From the NCBI GenBank assembly GCA_035295705.1, contig DATGIN010000003.1, positions 1 to 64,000 of the forward strand: a stretch of 64,000 bases of DNA, written 5' to 3'. Position 1 is the stretch's first letter. The number at the start of each line of letters is the position of its first letter. The position numbers were made by a program, and so were the translations under genes. A model generated the notes under the pieces. That model ran no database searches. It saw nothing but the letters and a program-made list of their open reading frames with translations, and had not been told where the DNA came from. Positions 27,621 to 35,092 of the stretch are shown piece by piece. Origin of the DNA: Poindextera sp035295705. GTDB lineage: Bacteria; Pseudomonadota; Alphaproteobacteria; Caulobacterales; Caulobacteraceae.

Positions 27621-30224
27621 ATGCGCGTTTCGCCGAGGTTCGCGACGCTCGCCAACCGCGCCGGCGCGCTCGTCATGCGCGCGGCCGACCGCGGCGGCTT
27701 CGAGCGCAATGTCTTTGCGCCGGCCCGCTGGACCCGCGCGCAGCTGGACGCCTGGCTGGACTGGGCGGAGGCCCTGCCGGCCGGCCCGAACGAGGGACCG
27801 CCGGCGGAGGCCGCCGGGGAATCCTTTCTGGGTGGCGCGCCGGCGCGATGGGCGCGCTCGCTGCGCGCCCACGGTCTGTCGGGCGGCCTGTTCGATACGC
27901 CGGGGGACGCGGACCGGTTCGTCGACGAGCTGCTCGGCTGCCTGATCGCCGGCATCGCCGCGCCAGCGGGAAGCAACGCCCAGCCGGCGCCGGTGATCGA
28001 AGCAAACACCGGGGCGCACGTCATCGCCGCGCGGGTGTCGAGCGCCCAGGCGGCGTCGCTGGCGGCGGACGCCTTGGCGGCGGCCGAGCTGCGGCTCGCC
28101 GCCGTCAGCGACGCGGTGGCGAGGGCGGATGGCGAAACGGCGACCCGCGTCGACCCGCTGAGCAATCCCGCGCTAGCGCGCGCCGCGCACGGCGCCCGCG
28201 GGGCCGGTCTCTCCGACGCGAGGATCGCCGAAGCCGTCGCTCGCGGCGAGCGTGGCGATCATCTCAGCATCGGGGCGCTCGCGCTGGAAAGCCCGGGCGA
28301 GCGCCTGGTCGTGCATTGCCCGCGCGAAACCGTAACGCCCGGGTCCGCCGACGTCCGCGGCGTCGCCCGCGGAATGTGGGAGACGGGCGGGCTGGTCGCT
28401 GCTTTCAGCGCCGAGGACGCCCGGAGCGCGGCGGCGCTGGCCGGCGCCGCGCGCGTTGCGATCGACATCAATGCGCTCGCCGCTGACGGCGAGCTGGACG
28501 CCGAGGGCCTGGAAGCGGCTGCGGCGCTCTGGGCGATGGCGCTCGCGATCGAGCGCGCCGCCAGCGGCAAAGACGACGCCGCGTCCGCGGTCCTTACCTT
28601 CGCTGGCGTTGGCGAATGGCTCGTGAGCCGTGGGCTGGCGTACGACAGCGACGACGCCCGGACGGCCGCCGGCGCCGCGTTCGCTGCGCTTACCGCCGCT
28701 GTCGGGCGGACCGGTCTCGGCGATGGGGTCGTCACGGCGCTCTTCGATGACCCCGAGCTGGCCTTGCGGCTGGGTCGCGCCAGCCTGGGGGCAGCGCCAT
28801 GGGCGGGGGCGATCTCGCTGTCGGAGACGGAGGACGGCGCCATCCTGCGCGGGCTTGCCGACGTCGCCTTCGGCGGGCTGGCTGCGATCGGGCTCGATCC
28901 CGACGCAACCGCGACGGCGCTGCTGGGACAACGGGAGCTCGACGGCGCGCCGGTGATAAACACCGAGCAGCTACGCGCGCGGGGCTTTACGGACCACGAG
29001 TTGGACGCCGTCGCGGCCGCCCTCGTCGAAGCCCCATCGCTGCGGGCGGCTTTTGCGCCCTCAGTGGTCGGCGCAGGCTTCCTGCGTGATGTCCTGGGCG
29101 CCTCGTCAGAGACAGGCGCCGACGCCGACGCGTTGACCCTGGCCGGCTTTTCCGAAGACGAGATCGCGGCAGCCGAGGCGTATGTCTATGGCGCGGCGCT
29201 CGCAGACGGCGCTCTGCCCGAAGCGGCGAAGGCGCTCTTGGCGGCGGCGGAGATCGGTCCAAGCGCACGCCTTGCGATGCAGGCGGCTTGCGAGCGTTTC
29301 ACGCTGGCTGCGACGCTCTGTCCGATTCCGCTCGACTGGGCCGTCAGCGCCGGCGAGATCGAGGCGCTGATCGTCGAGGCGGCCGCGCTCGGCGCCCGAA
29401 CGCTCTGGCCCAAGCGGGCGCCGGCCCCGCCGCAGTTCCGCCTCGCGCTCCCACCCGCCGAGCCGCCCACCCAGCGCAAGAGCGAGGTCGCGACGCCGAT
29501 CATCGCCGAGCGCATCGTGGAGACGCTGGTCGAGCGCGACCCGGTGCGGAGGCGCCTGCCCGACCGGCGCAAGGGCTATATCCAGAAGGCTTCGGTGGGC
29601 GGCCACAAGGTCTACCTCCACACCGGCGAGTACGACGACGGCCAGCTGGGCGAGGTGTTCATCGACATGCACAAGGAGGGCGCCGCCTTCCGCTCCCTGA
29701 TGAACAACTTTGCGATCGCGGTCTCGATCGGTCTGCAATACGGCGTGCCTTTGGATGAGTTTGTCGACGCCTTCGTCTTCACGCGCTTCGAGCCGGCGGG
29801 ACCGGTGAGCGGCAACGATTCCATCCGCTCGGCGACGTCCATCCTCGATTACCTGTTTCGGGAGCTCGCGGTCTCGTATCTCGGTCGCGTCGACCTTGCG
29901 ACCGCCGACGCAAACGAACTGCACGCCGACGGGTTGGGCAGCGGCTCCGGCGAAGGGACCGCAGCCGACGGCGAGATCCCGGCGCCCCCCGAACCGTCGC
30001 CGGTACCCGCGTCGCGCTACATCTCAAGAGGCTTCAGCCGCGGCTCAGCGCCGGACAACCTGGTCTTTCTGCCGACGGCGCAACGTCGCGCCTCGCCGCT
30101 GCGCGAGGAGGCCAATCACCTTCAGGAGGAGGTCTGCCCCGCGTGTGGCGACTTCTCGCTGGTGCGCAGCGGCGGACTTCTGGTTTGCACCAGCTGCGGG
30201 GCCGCCCCGGAGCAGGCAGGATGA
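27621..30224 (+). CDS. Degenerate vitamin B12-dependent ribonucleotide reductase paralogue (NrdJ-like, TSCPD domain)
   Basis: An 867-residue protein whose C-terminal third is clearly from class II ribonucleotide reductase NrdJ: residues about 643-762 include RRRLPDRRKGYIQKASVGGH, LGEVFIDMHKEGAAFRSLMN and SATSILDYLFRELAVSYLGR, and a CPACG...CTSCG zinc-finger-like end lies near residues 838-860. The middle keeps eroded NrdJ features (IDINAL...LDAEGLEAAAALWAMAL; VGEWLVSRGLAYDSDD near residue 330). The region that should contain the NPCSE and ACNLAS cysteines lacks them, and the N-terminal 10-stranded-barrel motifs are unrecognisable. It should be inactive as a reductase; a regulatory or structural role is possible. 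ATG 27621 has GGAGG 9 bases upstream; ATG 27600 is an alternative. Confidence 0.75.
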   Translation: MRVSPRFATLANRAGALVMRAADRGGFERNVFAPARWTRAQLDAWLDWAEALPAGPNEGPPAEAAGESFLGGAPARWARSLRAHGLSGGLFDTPGDADRFVDELLGCLIAGIAAPAGSNAQPAPVIEANTGAHVIAARVSSAQAASLAADALAAAELRLAAVSDAVARADGETATRVDPLSNPALARAAHGARGAGLSDARIAEAVARGERGDHLSIGALALESPGERLVVHCPRETVTPGSADVRGVARGMWETGGLVAAFSAEDARSAAALAGAARVAIDINALAADGELDAEGLEAAAALWAMALAIERAASGKDDAASAVLTFAGVGEWLVSRGLAYDSDDARTAAGAAFAALTAAVGRTGLGDGVVTALFDDPELALRLGRASLGAAPWAGAISLSETEDGAILRGLADVAFGGLAAIGLDPDATATALLGQRELDGAPVINTEQLRARGFTDHELDAVAAALVEAPSLRAAFAPSVVGAGFLRDVLGASSETGADADALTLAGFSEDEIAAAEAYVYGAALADGALPEAAKALLAAAEIGPSARLAMQAACERFTLAATLCPIPLDWAVSAGEIEALIVEAAALGARTLWPKRAPAPPQFRLALPPAEPPTQRKSEVATPIIAERIVETLVERDPVRRRLPDRRKGYIQKASVGGHKVYLHTGEYDDGQLGEVFIDMHKEGAAFRSLMNNFAIAVSIGLQYGVPLDEFVDAFVFTRFEPAGPVSGNDSIRSATSILDYLFRELAVSYLGRVDLATADANELHADGLGSGSGEGTAADGEIPAPPEPSPVPASRYISRGFSRGSAPDNLVFLPTAQRRASPLREEANHLQEEVCPACGDFSLVRSGGLLVCTSCGAAPEQAG

Positions 30225-30260
30225 GGCGACCGGCGTCCTCGCGATGACGCCGATGGCGAC

Positions 30261-30673
30261 CTAGGCGCGTTCCGTCGCTCTGCTCGCGACCTTGGCGCCC
30301 TCCCCGCCCTCGCGCAGCATGAGGAACCGGCCGCTCGAGGTTCGAACGTTCCAGCGTCCCTCGATCTCGCAGCCGTCCGGCGTGACGTCGCCCTCGTAAT
30401 GCACGTAGTCGTAGACGCGGCCGGCGCAGAGCTCTGGACCCGCTCGTACAGCTTGACCAGCGTCACGAAACCGCCGCTGCGCTTGCCCTGCAGGGCGGCT
30501 CGCAGCGTTGCGGGCGCTCCGGCGACCTCGGCCGTCTCCTCCGTCCAGCCAGCGAGCACGCCGGCGGCGTCGCTCAGCTCGGCGATGAAGCCCACCGCCT
30601 CGCGGCCGGGCTCGTCGTAGGTGTACTGGCCGTGCCATACGCCGGACAGATTCGATGCGGCTGCGTCGCTCAA
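30261..30673 (-). pseudogene. Frameshifted gene of unknown function
   Basis: Two minus-strand frames together look like one protein of about 135 residues. The first (TTG 30673, with AGAGG upstream) reads SDAAASNLSGVWHGQYTYDE and continues to about FVTLVKLYERV; the second reads AGRVYDYVHYEGDVTPDGCE and continues to a tidy end at 30261. The switch falls at about 30418-30440 and needs one lost base or two extra. Neither half is plausible alone: the continuing frame turns into arginine/serine-rich noise. It is either a genuine broken gene or a sequencing error. I do not recognise the family. Confidence 0.6.
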
Positions 30674-30764
30674 AGCCTCTTCAACCCTCACCCGCACCCC
30701 TTTTGGCCCCAAGCTTGCCACGACCGCGGCAAACGCCGGCTTAAGGCTGAAGAGGTGTGCCGAA

Positions 30765-31250
30765 ATGAAAACCGCTGCGCTCGTCATCGCGCTTAGTCTC
30801 GCCGCAGCGCCCGCGCTGGCTCAGAACGCAGCGCAGGTCGCCCGCGCCGCGGCCGGCGCCGACTGCCCGCGCTGCAACCTGTTCCAGGCCGATCTTGGCA
30901 ACAAGGTGCTGAAGGGCCGCGACTTCGCGGGCGCGAGGCTGCGTCAGTCGGATCTCAGCCTCTCGGTGTTCAACCACACGACCTTCGCCGGCGCCGACCT
31001 GCGCGACGTGAACGGCTATGGCGCGCTCTTCACCGACGCCAACTTCGCCGGCGCGAACCTCACGAACGCCACCTTGGTGGGCGCCTATCTGCAAGGCGCG
31101 AACTTCCGCGGCGCGCGCCTCTCGGGCGTGAACTTCTCCGGCGCCGAGATGGACCGTGCGGTCGGCCTCAGCCAAGGCCAGCTGGACGCCGCTTGCGGCG
31201 ACGACACGACCCGCCTCCCGCGCGGCTACCGGATCCCGACCTGCCGCTGA
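30765..31250 (+). CDS. Exported pentapeptide-repeat protein
   Basis: A 161-residue protein with a signal peptide (MKTAALVIALSLAAAPALAQ) followed by A(D/N)LXX pentapeptide repeats from about residue 50 to 130: GADLRDVNGYGALFTDANF, GANLTNATLVGAYLQGANF and similar. These fold as a right-handed quadrilateral beta-helix. A CPRCNLFQADLGNK motif precedes the repeats, and two further cysteines lie at the C-terminus, suggesting disulfides in the periplasm. Function unknown; such proteins usually act through protein binding. GAAGAGG lies about 11 bases upstream. Divergent from the frameshifted gene. Confidence 0.85.
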   Translation: MKTAALVIALSLAAAPALAQNAAQVARAAAGADCPRCNLFQADLGNKVLKGRDFAGARLRQSDLSLSVFNHTTFAGADLRDVNGYGALFTDANFAGANLTNATLVGAYLQGANFRGARLSGVNFSGAEMDRAVGLSQGQLDAACGDDTTRLPRGYRIPTCR

Positions 31251-31263
31251 GCCGTCCGGCGCC

Positions 31264-31821
31264 CTAGCGCTGGACCCAGTGCGTGACGACAAGCCCTGTC
31301 GGCGCGTCGAGAACCTCATGCTCGCGCTCGACGAGCCCATGCTCGGCCAGCACGGCTTCGGGGGTCAGGTTCGGGACGCTGGGAAACACGGGGCGCCCGC
31401 CGGGCAACCGCACCTTCGGCCCACGGGTGAGGTGGAAGGCGTCGTAGCGGTCGAGGAAGAGGCCGAAGACGTCCGTGCCGCCTATCACGGCGACGACCGC
31501 GTCCGCGACGCCCAGCGCATCGAGCGCGCTCTCGAGCGACGCGCCGGCCGGATTCCACAGCCGGCCAAGGGCGTTCGAGGGATCCGCCTCCACCGCATCG
31601 ACGGAGCGGGTGACGACCAGCCGCAAGCGCCGCGACGAGTTCGCCTGTTGTTCGTGTGAATGGCGGCCGTGAACCATGACATCCGCCGCGTCGAGCCCAG
31701 CTTCGAAAAACCGCTGGTCCGCCGGCTGCTTGAGCGCCTCGGGCATGACGCCGCCGGCGTCGGCCAGCATCCCGTCCGCCGAGACGATGGCGTAGCCTTC
31801 GATGCGGGCGACCGCGGCCAA
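31264..31821 (-). CDS. Dihydrofolate reductase-like protein
   Basis: A 185-residue protein with a DHFR/RibD-type fold: YAIVSADGMLADAGGVMPE near the start, VMVHGRHSHE, LRLVVTRSVD, AVIGGTDVFGLFLDRYDAF with the GGxxvf cofactor motif, and a C-terminal strand VVTHWVQR. The segment FHLTRGPKVRLPGGRPVFP matches the product-edge region. A TTG start at 31821 is used; the gene begins 16 bases after the aspS stop in the same direction. It may be a true folA or a divergent DHFR-like reductase; the N-terminal MISLIVA-type motif of classical FolA is altered, so I leave the symbol empty. Confidence 0.75.
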   Translation of the reverse strand: MAAVARIEGYAIVSADGMLADAGGVMPEALKQPADQRFFEAGLDAADVMVHGRHSHEQQANSSRRLRLVVTRSVDAVEADPSNALGRLWNPAGASLESALDALGVADAVVAVIGGTDVFGLFLDRYDAFHLTRGPKVRLPGGRPVFPSVPNLTPEAVLAEHGLVEREHEVLDAPTGLVVTHWVQR

Positions 31822-31837
31822 GCGCGAAGACCGCCGC

Positions 31838-33619
31838 CTAGGCCTTCGGCGGCGCGACGAGGCGGATGTTCAGCTCTTTGAGCTGGCTGTCGCGCACTTT
31901 CGACGGCGCGCCCATCATAAGATCCTGCGCCTGCTGGTTCAGCGGGAAGGCGATCACGTCGCGGATCGCGCTCACGCCCGCAATCAGCATGACCATGCGG
32001 TCGATGCCGGGTGCCACGCCCGCGTGCGGCGGCGCCCCGTAGCGGAAGGCGTTCAGCAGACCGGCGAACTGCGTTTCCACCTCTTCCGGCGTGTACCCCA
32101 CGAGTTCGAACGCCTTCGTCATGATGTCGGGACGGTGGTTCCGCACCGCCCCCGACGAGAGCTCCACCCCATTGCAGACGATGTCGTACTGCCAGGCGAT
32201 GATCTCGAGCGGGTCGTTCGCCTTGAACGCCTCCATCTCGCCCTGCGGCATGGAGAAGGGGTTGTGCATGAAGTCGATCCGCCGCTCTTCCTCGTTGTAC
32301 TCGTACAGCGGAAAGTCGACGACCCAGCAGAACCTGAACTGTGCTTCGTCGGTGAGCCCGAGGTCGGTTCCCACCTTCGTTCTTGCCGCGCCGGCGAAGC
32401 GATAGAACACCTTCGGGTCGCCGGCGGCGAAGAAGACCGCATCGCCGACGCCGAGGCCGAGTTGCTGGCGAAGAGCCTCGGTGCGCTCCGGCCCGAGATT
32501 GCGCGCGACCGGACCGGCGCCGCCGTCCTCCCCCTCGCGCCAGAAGATATAGGCCATGCCCGGCTGGCCCTCGGCCTTGGCCCAGGAATCCATCCGGTCG
32601 CAGAACGCGCGGCTTCCGCCCCCGGGCGCCGGCACGGCCCATATCGCCGCCTTCGGCTGCTCGAGGATGCGCGCGAACACGCCGAACCCCGAGCCTCGAA
32701 AGTGCTCGGAGACGTCGGCCATCTCGATCGGGTTGCGGAGGTCCGGCTTGTCCGTGCCGTACTTGGCGATCGCCTCCCGGTAGGGGATGCGCGGGAACGG
32801 GACGGGCGTCACGGGCTTGCCGCCGCCGAATTCCGCGAACACCCCGTGCATCACCGGCTCGATCGCGGCGAAAACGTCGTCCTGGGTCGCGAACGCCATC
32901 TCCATGTCGAGTTGGTAGAACTCGCCGGGCGAGCGGTCGGCTCGCGCCGCCTCGTCGCGAAAACAGGGCGCGACCTGGAAGTAGCGGTCGAAGCCGGAGA
33001 CCATCAGCAGCTGCTTGAACATCTGCGGCGCCTGCGGCAGCGCGTAGAACGTCCCGGGATGCAGCCGCGACGGCACTAGGAAGTCGCGCGCCCCTTCCGG
33101 CGAAGACGCGGTCAGGATCGGCGTCGTGAACTCCAGAAACCCCTGTTCGACCATCCGGCGGCGGATTGAATCGACCACCTTCGAGCGAAGCATGATGTTG
33201 CGGTGCATCGTCTCGCGGCGCAGATCGAGGTAGCGATACTTGAGCCGCAGGTCCTCCGGGTACTCCGGCTCTCCGAACACGGGGACGGGCAGCTCGGAGG
33301 CCTCGGAAAGCAGGTCCAGCGCGTCGACGCGAACCTCGACCTGGCCGGTCGGCAGGTTGGGATTCAGCGTCTCTTCGGAGCGGGCGACGACCTGGCCGTC
33401 GACTCTGATCACGCTCTCCGCCCGTAGCCGCTCCGCGACGGCGAACCCGGGCGTCGACGGACCGAACACGAGCTGCGTCAGGCCGTAGTGGTCGCGCAGG
33501 TCGATGAACAAGAGCCCGCCGTGGTCGCGCTTGCGATGGATCCAGCCTGAAAGCCGCACCGGTTGGCCGGCGTCGGCGATGCGGAGCTCGCCGCAGGTGT
33601 GGGTGCGATACGCGTGCAT
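31838..33619 (-). CDS. aspS: Aspartyl-tRNA synthetase
   Basis: A 593-residue class II synthetase. The OB-fold anticodon-binding domain (LSGWIHRKRDHGGLLFIDLRD) occupies the first 110 residues; class II motifs follow: FLEFTTPILTASSPEGARDF, CFRDEAARADRSPGEFYQLD and GAPPHAGVAPGIDRMVM. The bacterial GAD insertion lies between. ATG 33619 gives MHAYRTHTCGELR, the family start; the longer frame adds 23 unrelated residues. Length suits the bacterial, possibly non-discriminating Asp/Asn type; whether it also charges tRNA-Asn cannot be decided here. Confidence 0.96.
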   Translation of the reverse strand: MHAYRTHTCGELRIADAGQPVRLSGWIHRKRDHGGLLFIDLRDHYGLTQLVFGPSTPGFAVAERLRAESVIRVDGQVVARSEETLNPNLPTGQVEVRVDALDLLSEASELPVPVFGEPEYPEDLRLKYRYLDLRRETMHRNIMLRSKVVDSIRRRMVEQGFLEFTTPILTASSPEGARDFLVPSRLHPGTFYALPQAPQMFKQLLMVSGFDRYFQVAPCFRDEAARADRSPGEFYQLDMEMAFATQDDVFAAIEPVMHGVFAEFGGGKPVTPVPFPRIPYREAIAKYGTDKPDLRNPIEMADVSEHFRGSGFGVFARILEQPKAAIWAVPAPGGGSRAFCDRMDSWAKAEGQPGMAYIFWREGEDGGAGPVARNLGPERTEALRQQLGLGVGDAVFFAAGDPKVFYRFAGAARTKVGTDLGLTDEAQFRFCWVVDFPLYEYNEEERRIDFMHNPFSMPQGEMEAFKANDPLEIIAWQYDIVCNGVELSSGAVRNHRPDIMTKAFELVGYTPEEVETQFAGLLNAFRYGAPPHAGVAPGIDRMVMLIAGVSAIRDVIAFPLNQQAQDLMMGAPSKVRDSQLKELNIRLVAPPKA

Positions 33620-33713
33620 GGTCTCAGTTGGCTTGCGGGAGCCGATTTCGAGAGGCGCGGAAGGCGCATGAGCCGCCCCGCATGTCAAGCGAGGCGCCGC
33701 GCGGCGGGTAACG

Positions 33714-34550
33714 CTAGCTGACGCGCACGGCGATCGGAATGGCGCAGGGGTCGAACGCGTCCGGCTTCGCGGCGCGCGTGGCGGCGACCTTGGCCTTGAA
33801 CGCCTCGCTGGAGGTGTCCTCGACGAGCAGCTTCGGTCGCGCCCCCTCCGGCATGTCGGCCAGGATCTTCACGCTCACCATGCGGTCCTGCGGGTCTGGA
33901 ACCGGCTCGCCCGCCTTGATGGCGCGGACCGCGTCGAGCCCGACGACCACCCGGCCCACCGGCGTGTACTTGCCATCGAGGTCCTGATGTTCGTTCCGCA
34001 TCAGGAAGAACTGGCTGTTGGCCGTGTCCGGATCCTGCGCCCGCGCCATGCCCATGACGCCGGCGCAGAATAGGCCAAGCCCCCTCACCTTGCCGTCGAC
34101 CGTCAGCGCCGCCATCGCCGCCGGCTGACCGGCGATCGGCAGGGTGCCGACGAACCCGAGCGATGCGCCGGGCAGATCCAGCGCGTCGCTGACGCCGGCG
34201 GCCGCACCCGGTGCGAACTTGAAGTCGAATTCGCCCTTCAGGTTCGGCAGGCTGGAAGCGCCCTTGCCGCTGTTCAGCGGATCGCCGGTCTGGTCCATGA
34301 ACCCGTCGACGACGCGGAAGAACGTCAGTCCGTCGTAGAAGTGCTGGCGCGCCAAGGTCTCGACCTGCGCCACCGCGTTCGGCGCAACCAGCGGGTAGAG
34401 CTCGACGATCACCCGCCCCTTCGAGGTCTCGATGACCAGCGTGTTCGCTGCGTCGATGGGCCGCCAGGCCGGTTCGGGGGCCGCGTGCGTGGCCGTGACC
34501 GGGATGCTGAGCAGAACGGCGGCGGTCGCCGCCAACGTCCTACTCCGCAT
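33714..34550 (-). CDS. Peptidyl-prolyl cis-trans isomerase, cyclophilin type, exported
   Basis: A 278-residue protein with a signal peptide (about residues 1-24, SIPVTATHA) and a cyclophilin domain. Motifs: VIETSKGRVIVELYPLVAPN, FYDGLTFFRVVDGFMDQTGDP, GMARAQDPDTANSQFFLMRN and the GKYTPVGRVVVGLDAV end. It catalyses proline isomerisation in the periplasm. ATG 34550 overlaps the coaD 3' end by 11 bases with GAGAAG upstream, so it is translationally linked to coaD. Compared with minimal cyclophilins, an insert of about 60 residues sits after the QTGDP motif, and a tail of about 50 residues extends the C-terminus. Confidence 0.93.
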   Translation of the reverse strand: MRSRTLAATAAVLLSIPVTATHAAPEPAWRPIDAANTLVIETSKGRVIVELYPLVAPNAVAQVETLARQHFYDGLTFFRVVDGFMDQTGDPLNSGKGASSLPNLKGEFDFKFAPGAAAGVSDALDLPGASLGFVGTLPIAGQPAAMAALTVDGKVRGLGLFCAGVMGMARAQDPDTANSQFFLMRNEHQDLDGKYTPVGRVVVGLDAVRAIKAGEPVPDPQDRMVSVKILADMPEGARPKLLVEDTSSEAFKAKVAATRAAKPDAFDPCAIPIAVRVS

Positions 34551-35037
34551 GGGCGAACTTCTCATGCAGGCGGCGCTCGATGCGCGGCGTGACGAACGGC
34601 GAAACGTCTCCGCCCATCTGCGCGATCTCCTTCACCAGCCGCGATGCGATGGCCTGATAGAGCGGATCGGTCATCAGAAAGATCGTCTCCAGATCGCGGT
34701 CCAGCTGCTGGTTCATCGCCGTCATCTGGAACTCGTATTCATAATCGGAGACCGCCCTCAGCCCCTTGACCACGACGCTCGCCCCGACCTGGCGCGCGTA
34801 CTTGACCAACATGCTGTCGAACGGCTGGACCTGGACTTCGCCGTGGGTCGCCAGGTGGGGCACCTCTTCGCTGATGATCGCCACCCGCTCCTCGAGCGAG
34901 AAGAGCGGCCCCTTGGGCTCGTTGATGGCGACCGCCACGATCAGTTTGTCGACGACCTTGGACGCCCGCTGGATGATATCGAGATGGCCGTTGTGGACCG
35001 GATCGAACGTGCCGGGATAGAGACCGATCCGCGTCAT
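34540..35037 (-). CDS. coaD: Phosphopantetheine adenylyltransferase
   Basis: A 165-residue nucleotidyltransferase for the penultimate step of coenzyme A synthesis. The T/HxGH motif is GTFDPVHNGH with His15 and His18; KGLRAVSDYEYEFQMTAMN carries substrate-binding residues and the last part (ASRLVKEIAQMGGDVSPFV) the ISSTxxRE-equivalent region, here IASRLVKE. Family length. It lies 55 bases after gyrA in the same direction and overlaps the cyclophilin gene, giving gyrA-coaD-ppi, the order seen in Caulobacter relatives. Confidence 0.96.
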   Translation of the reverse strand: MTRIGLYPGTFDPVHNGHLDIIQRASKVVDKLIVAVAINEPKGPLFSLEERVAIISEEVPHLATHGEVQVQPFDSMLVKYARQVGASVVVKGLRAVSDYEYEFQMTAMNQQLDRDLETIFLMTDPLYQAIASRLVKEIAQMGGDVSPFVTPRIERRLHEKFAHAE

Positions 35038-35092
35038 AGACGGCTCCCTCTAAGCGCAAACCGCCTCGAAGGACTGAAAATCCTCTCGTGAG

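Noticed and set aside
30335..30350. T-loop-like GGTTCGAAC of a tRNA
   Set aside because: No acceptor or anticodon stem surrounds it; it lies within the frameshifted gene.
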